Assembly (NCBI GenBank): GCA_021737115.1
Contig: JAIPER010000038.1
Coordinates: 1-15,208, forward strand
DNA length: 15,208 nt
Direction: 5' to 3'
From: Desulfohalobiaceae bacterium
Lineage (GTDB): Bacteria > Desulfobacterota > Desulfovibrionia > Desulfovibrionales > Desulfothermaceae
Shown piece after piece: positions 12,744 through 15,208 of this stretch (its first letter is position 1; every line of letters begins with the position of its first letter). The position numbers were made by a program, and so were the translations under genes. The notes under the pieces are model-generated. The model saw only the letters and a list, made by a program, of their open reading frames with translations, did not search any database and was not told where the DNA came from.

Positions 12744-15005
12744 ATGTTAAGTAGAGATTTGGAAAAGATTTTCGCCTTGGCTGTCAGGGAGGTCAGAACC
12801 AGACAGCATGAGTTTCTGACCATTGAACATATTCTGTATGCGTTCATCCTGGACACGGCAGGTATGAATCTCCTCAATCACTGCGGTGTGAACACGCCGC
12901 GGTTGAAGAAGCAGCTGGAACGATATTTCGTTGAGCATATGGAGGTCTATCCTCAAGGCCAGGCCAAAGAGGTGATCCAGACCCTGAGCGTGCAGCGGGT
13001 CCTGCAGAGGGCCATCGTCCAGGTGCAGTCTGCGGAAAAAGGCAAGGTGGATATCGGTGACTTTCTGGCTGCAGTCATGGAGGAGGATGATTCCTACGCA
13101 GTCTACTATTTGAAATCCCAGGGCATCGAACGACTGGATATCCTGGAGCACATCGCCCACGGCGATACTTCGGAACAGCAGAAAACAGACGACGGAGTCA
13201 AAAAAGAGAAAGAAGGTTTCTTGGAGAAGTACACCCAGAATCTGGTCCAAAGAGCCGGACAGGGCTATATCGATCCCCTGATCGGTCGCAAAAACGAGAT
13301 CGAACGTACGGTGCAGATTCTCTCCAGGCGGAGGAAGAACAATCCTCTGTTCGTTGGCGATCCCGGCGTAGGCAAGACCGCCCTGGCCGAAGGACTGGCC
13401 CTGAAAATAGCCCAGGGCGACGTACCGGAACAGTTCAAAAAAATTCAGATATACGCTTTGGATATGGGGGCCTTGCTGGCAGGGACGAAGTTCAGGGGCG
13501 ATTTCGAGTCCAGGCTCAAGGGGATCATCAATGAGCTGAAGAAGCAGAAAGGGAAATCGGTCCTGTTTATCGACGAGATTCACACCATCGTCGGGGCAGG
13601 GGCGACCAGCGGCGGCTCCATGGATGCCTCGAACATATTGAAGCCCGTCCTGGCCTCCGGGGAAATTCGCTGTATCGGTTCCACCACTTACGAGGAGTGT
13701 AAAAATCTTCTGGAAAAGGACCGGGCTCTGGCCAGGCGTTTTCAGAAGATCGAACTCTCCGAACCGGGACTCGAGGAGTGTGTCTCCATATTAGAGGGGC
13801 TGAAGCCGTACTATGAAAAGCATCACGGTGTGCAATACACCCACACGGCCCTGCAGACGGCCGTCAATCTGACCGCCAGGCACCTCCCGGACCGGTTTTT
13901 GCCGGATAAGGCCATCGATGTCGTTGATGAGTCAGGGGCCAGGATGACTATCTATAACACCCGGCAGAAAAGAAAGCAGATTTTGCCCCGGGATATAGAG
14001 AAGGTTGTGGCCGGCATGGCCAGGGTGCCCATCACCAGGGTCAGCGGTTCCGATCTGGGAAAACTGCAGCACATGGAGGATGCGCTCTTCAAGAACATTT
14101 ACGGCCAGGATCAGGCGGTGACCATGATGACCAAGGCCATCAAACGTTCCAGGGCCGGACTTCGGGAAGGAGAAAAGCCTGTGGGCAGTTTCCTTCTGGT
14201 TGGACCCACCGGGGTGGGCAAGACCGAACTGGCCAAACAGCTTTCCGAGATCATGGGAGTCCATTTCATGCGTTTCGATATGAGCGAATATGTCGAACAG
14301 CATGCCGTGGCCCGACTCATTGGTTCCCCTCCCGGTTATGTGGGCTATGACCAGGGCGGGCAGCTGACCGAGGGAATCCGCAAACACCCCTATTGTGTAC
14401 TGCTCCTGGACGAGATAGAGAAGGCCCATCCTGATCTGTTCAACATCCTGCTGCAGATCATGGATTACGCCACCTTAACCGATAATACCGGCCGTAAGGC
14501 GGATTTCAGGCATGTCATTCTGCTTATGACTTCCAACATCGGGGCCAGGGACATGAGCGGACAGAGCATCGGATTCGGCCAGGAAAAGGAAGAAGCCAGG
14601 GCCCATAAGGGAGTCATGGCCGCTAAAAAACACTTTTCCCCGGAGTTTCGAAATCGCCTCGACTCCATCGTGCCCTTCAACAGTTTGAGCATGGAAATGA
14701 TGGAATTGATCGTGGACAAATACATCCGGGACCTCAACCTCCAGCTCAAGGAGAAAAAGGTGGAGATCAGCCTGCAGGATCAGGCCCGGGCCTATCTGGC
14801 CAGAGAAGGATACGATCCCGATTATGGGGCCAGGCCCCTGGCCAGGGTTATCCAGACCGAGATCAAGGACCGGCTGGCGGATGAGATTCTGTTCGGAAAT
14901 CTGAGCAAAGGCGGAAAGGTCATGGTAGTCAAGGATGAAGAAGGGAAAGCGGAGTTGACCTTCGAGATGGAAGAAAAGGTCCAAAAGGTCGCTACTCCAG
15001 CCTGA
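12744..15005 (+). CDS. clpA: ATP-dependent Clp protease ATPase subunit ClpA
   Basis: Hexameric AAA+ unfoldase that feeds substrates, including those brought by ClpS, into ClpP. The 753 residues match ClpA. Order: N-domain with Clp-N repeats (about 1-145), which docks ClpS; a charged linker (about 145-165); D1 with Walker A GDPGVGKT (205-212) and Walker B FIDE (275-278); D2 with Walker A GPTGVGKT (487-494) and Walker B LLLDE (553-557); and the D2 small domain from about 645. The coiled-coil middle domain of ClpB/ClpC is absent. The ClpP-docking loop carries I609-G610-F611, equivalent to IGL in E. coli ClpA, so ClpP partnership is expected although clpP is not in the window. The Shine-Dalgarno (GAAGAGG) overlaps the end of clpS. 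Confidence 0.96.
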   Translation: MLSRDLEKIFALAVREVRTRQHEFLTIEHILYAFILDTAGMNLLNHCGVNTPRLKKQLERYFVEHMEVYPQGQAKEVIQTLSVQRVLQRAIVQVQSAEKGKVDIGDFLAAVMEEDDSYAVYYLKSQGIERLDILEHIAHGDTSEQQKTDDGVKKEKEGFLEKYTQNLVQRAGQGYIDPLIGRKNEIERTVQILSRRRKNNPLFVGDPGVGKTALAEGLALKIAQGDVPEQFKKIQIYALDMGALLAGTKFRGDFESRLKGIINELKKQKGKSVLFIDEIHTIVGAGATSGGSMDASNILKPVLASGEIRCIGSTTYEECKNLLEKDRALARRFQKIELSEPGLEECVSILEGLKPYYEKHHGVQYTHTALQTAVNLTARHLPDRFLPDKAIDVVDESGARMTIYNTRQKRKQILPRDIEKVVAGMARVPITRVSGSDLGKLQHMEDALFKNIYGQDQAVTMMTKAIKRSRAGLREGEKPVGSFLLVGPTGVGKTELAKQLSEIMGVHFMRFDMSEYVEQHAVARLIGSPPGYVGYDQGGQLTEGIRKHPYCVLLLDEIEKAHPDLFNILLQIMDYATLTDNTGRKADFRHVILLMTSNIGARDMSGQSIGFGQEKEEARAHKGVMAAKKHFSPEFRNRLDSIVPFNSLSMEMMELIVDKYIRDLNLQLKEKKVEISLQDQARAYLAREGYDPDYGARPLARVIQTEIKDRLADEILFGNLSKGGKVMVVKDEEGKAELTFEMEEKVQKVATPA

Positions 15006-15053
15006 TTCCGGTTTGCTCTTCCGGATCTTCAGCTCTGGAAGGGCATACCGGAA
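15006..15053 (+). terminator. Long hairpin directly after clpA
   Basis: TTCCGGT (15006-15012) pairs with ACCGGAA (15047-15053); after one mismatch TGCTCTTCC (15014-15022) pairs with GGAAGGGCA (15037-15045) with one G-T wobble; the loop has 14 bases. It begins one base after the stop codon and lacks a T-run, so it is better seen as a 3'-end-protecting structure ahead of the true terminator. A small stem AGCAAT-CAAA-ATTGCT follows. Confidence 0.55.
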
Positions 15054-15074
15054 GCAATCAAAATTGCTTGCTGA

Positions 15075-15116
15075 ACCGGGGCCTGGATTCGGATCGATTC
15101 CGGCTCCGGTTTTTTT
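15075..15116 (+). terminator. Intrinsic terminator of clpSA
   Basis: ACCGGGGCC (15075-15083) pairs with GGCTCCGGT (15102-15110) with one wobble; inside, GGA pairs with TCC and TCG with CGA around a GAT loop. The stem runs straight into seven T residues (15110-15116). Good position, 70 bp after the clpA stop. Confidence 0.85.
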
Positions 15117-15208
15117 GTGGTTAAAAGTTCTTGTTTTTTATGACAGTGCTTACGGCGTAAGTCATTATGCTTTTCCCGAGACCCTGCGCGGAAAAAGAGG
15201 CCCCTTCG

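Noticed and set aside
15138..15168. Inverted repeat around CTTAC-GGC-GTAAG near the window end
   Set aside because: Short stem with a 4-base bulge and no T-run or adjacent gene; insufficient to call a feature.

Overview
The window looks like chromosomal DNA of an anaerobic, probably sulfate-reducing or syntrophic bacterium of the Desulfobacterota (former Deltaproteobacteria). This is inferred from the gene set: a Hyb-type uptake [NiFe] hydrogenase, NikR, a FolE2-only type GTP cyclohydrolase, a fused PabB-PabC and ClpS-ClpA. Moderately GC-rich genes separated by AT-richer spacers full of short iterated repeats also fit. No rRNA, tRNA, CRISPR array, prophage or intact transposase gene was seen.

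Layout: (1) 1-1975, minus strand: hybO (small subunit) followed by hybA (ferredoxin-like subunit, cut by the window edge). (2) 1976-2238: divergent promoter region with a strong sigma-70-type promoter for hybO, another for the plus-strand gene, and a perfect operator-like palindrome with a third half-site beside the hybO -35 box. (3) 2239-5548, plus: a large membrane-anchored family-5 solute-binding protein and one DppB/OppB-type permease, without the second permease or ATPases. (4) 5723-6993, plus: a candidate NikR operator, nikR and, directly abutting it, folE2. (5) 6994-7537: repeat-filled spacer. (6) 7538-11808, minus: a NudL-type Nudix hydrolase, pabBC (aminodeoxychorismate synthase component I fused to aminodeoxychorismate lyase) and pabA. 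(7) 10878-10969 and 11891-11980: two nearly identical ~90-bp MITE-like elements in opposite orientation, bracketing pabA. (8) 12331-15116, plus: promoter, clpS, clpA and terminator.

Functional themes: nickel (a hydrogenase that needs Ni, the nickel sensor NikR, an oligopeptide/nickel-type transporter part) and folate (FolE2 opens the pterin branch; PabA and PabBC make p-aminobenzoate, the other half of folate). ClpS-ClpA is the N-degron adaptor and unfoldase that feed ClpP.

The most interesting signals are non-coding: a 28-bp site upstream of nikR with the architecture of the E. coli NikR operator; the operator-like half-sites around the hybO promoter; the inverted pair of MITE-like elements around pabA, with a terminator-like hairpin in the pabA leader; and several intergenic repeat families present in two related copies. 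No wholly new multi-gene system was found; the genes belong to recognised families.
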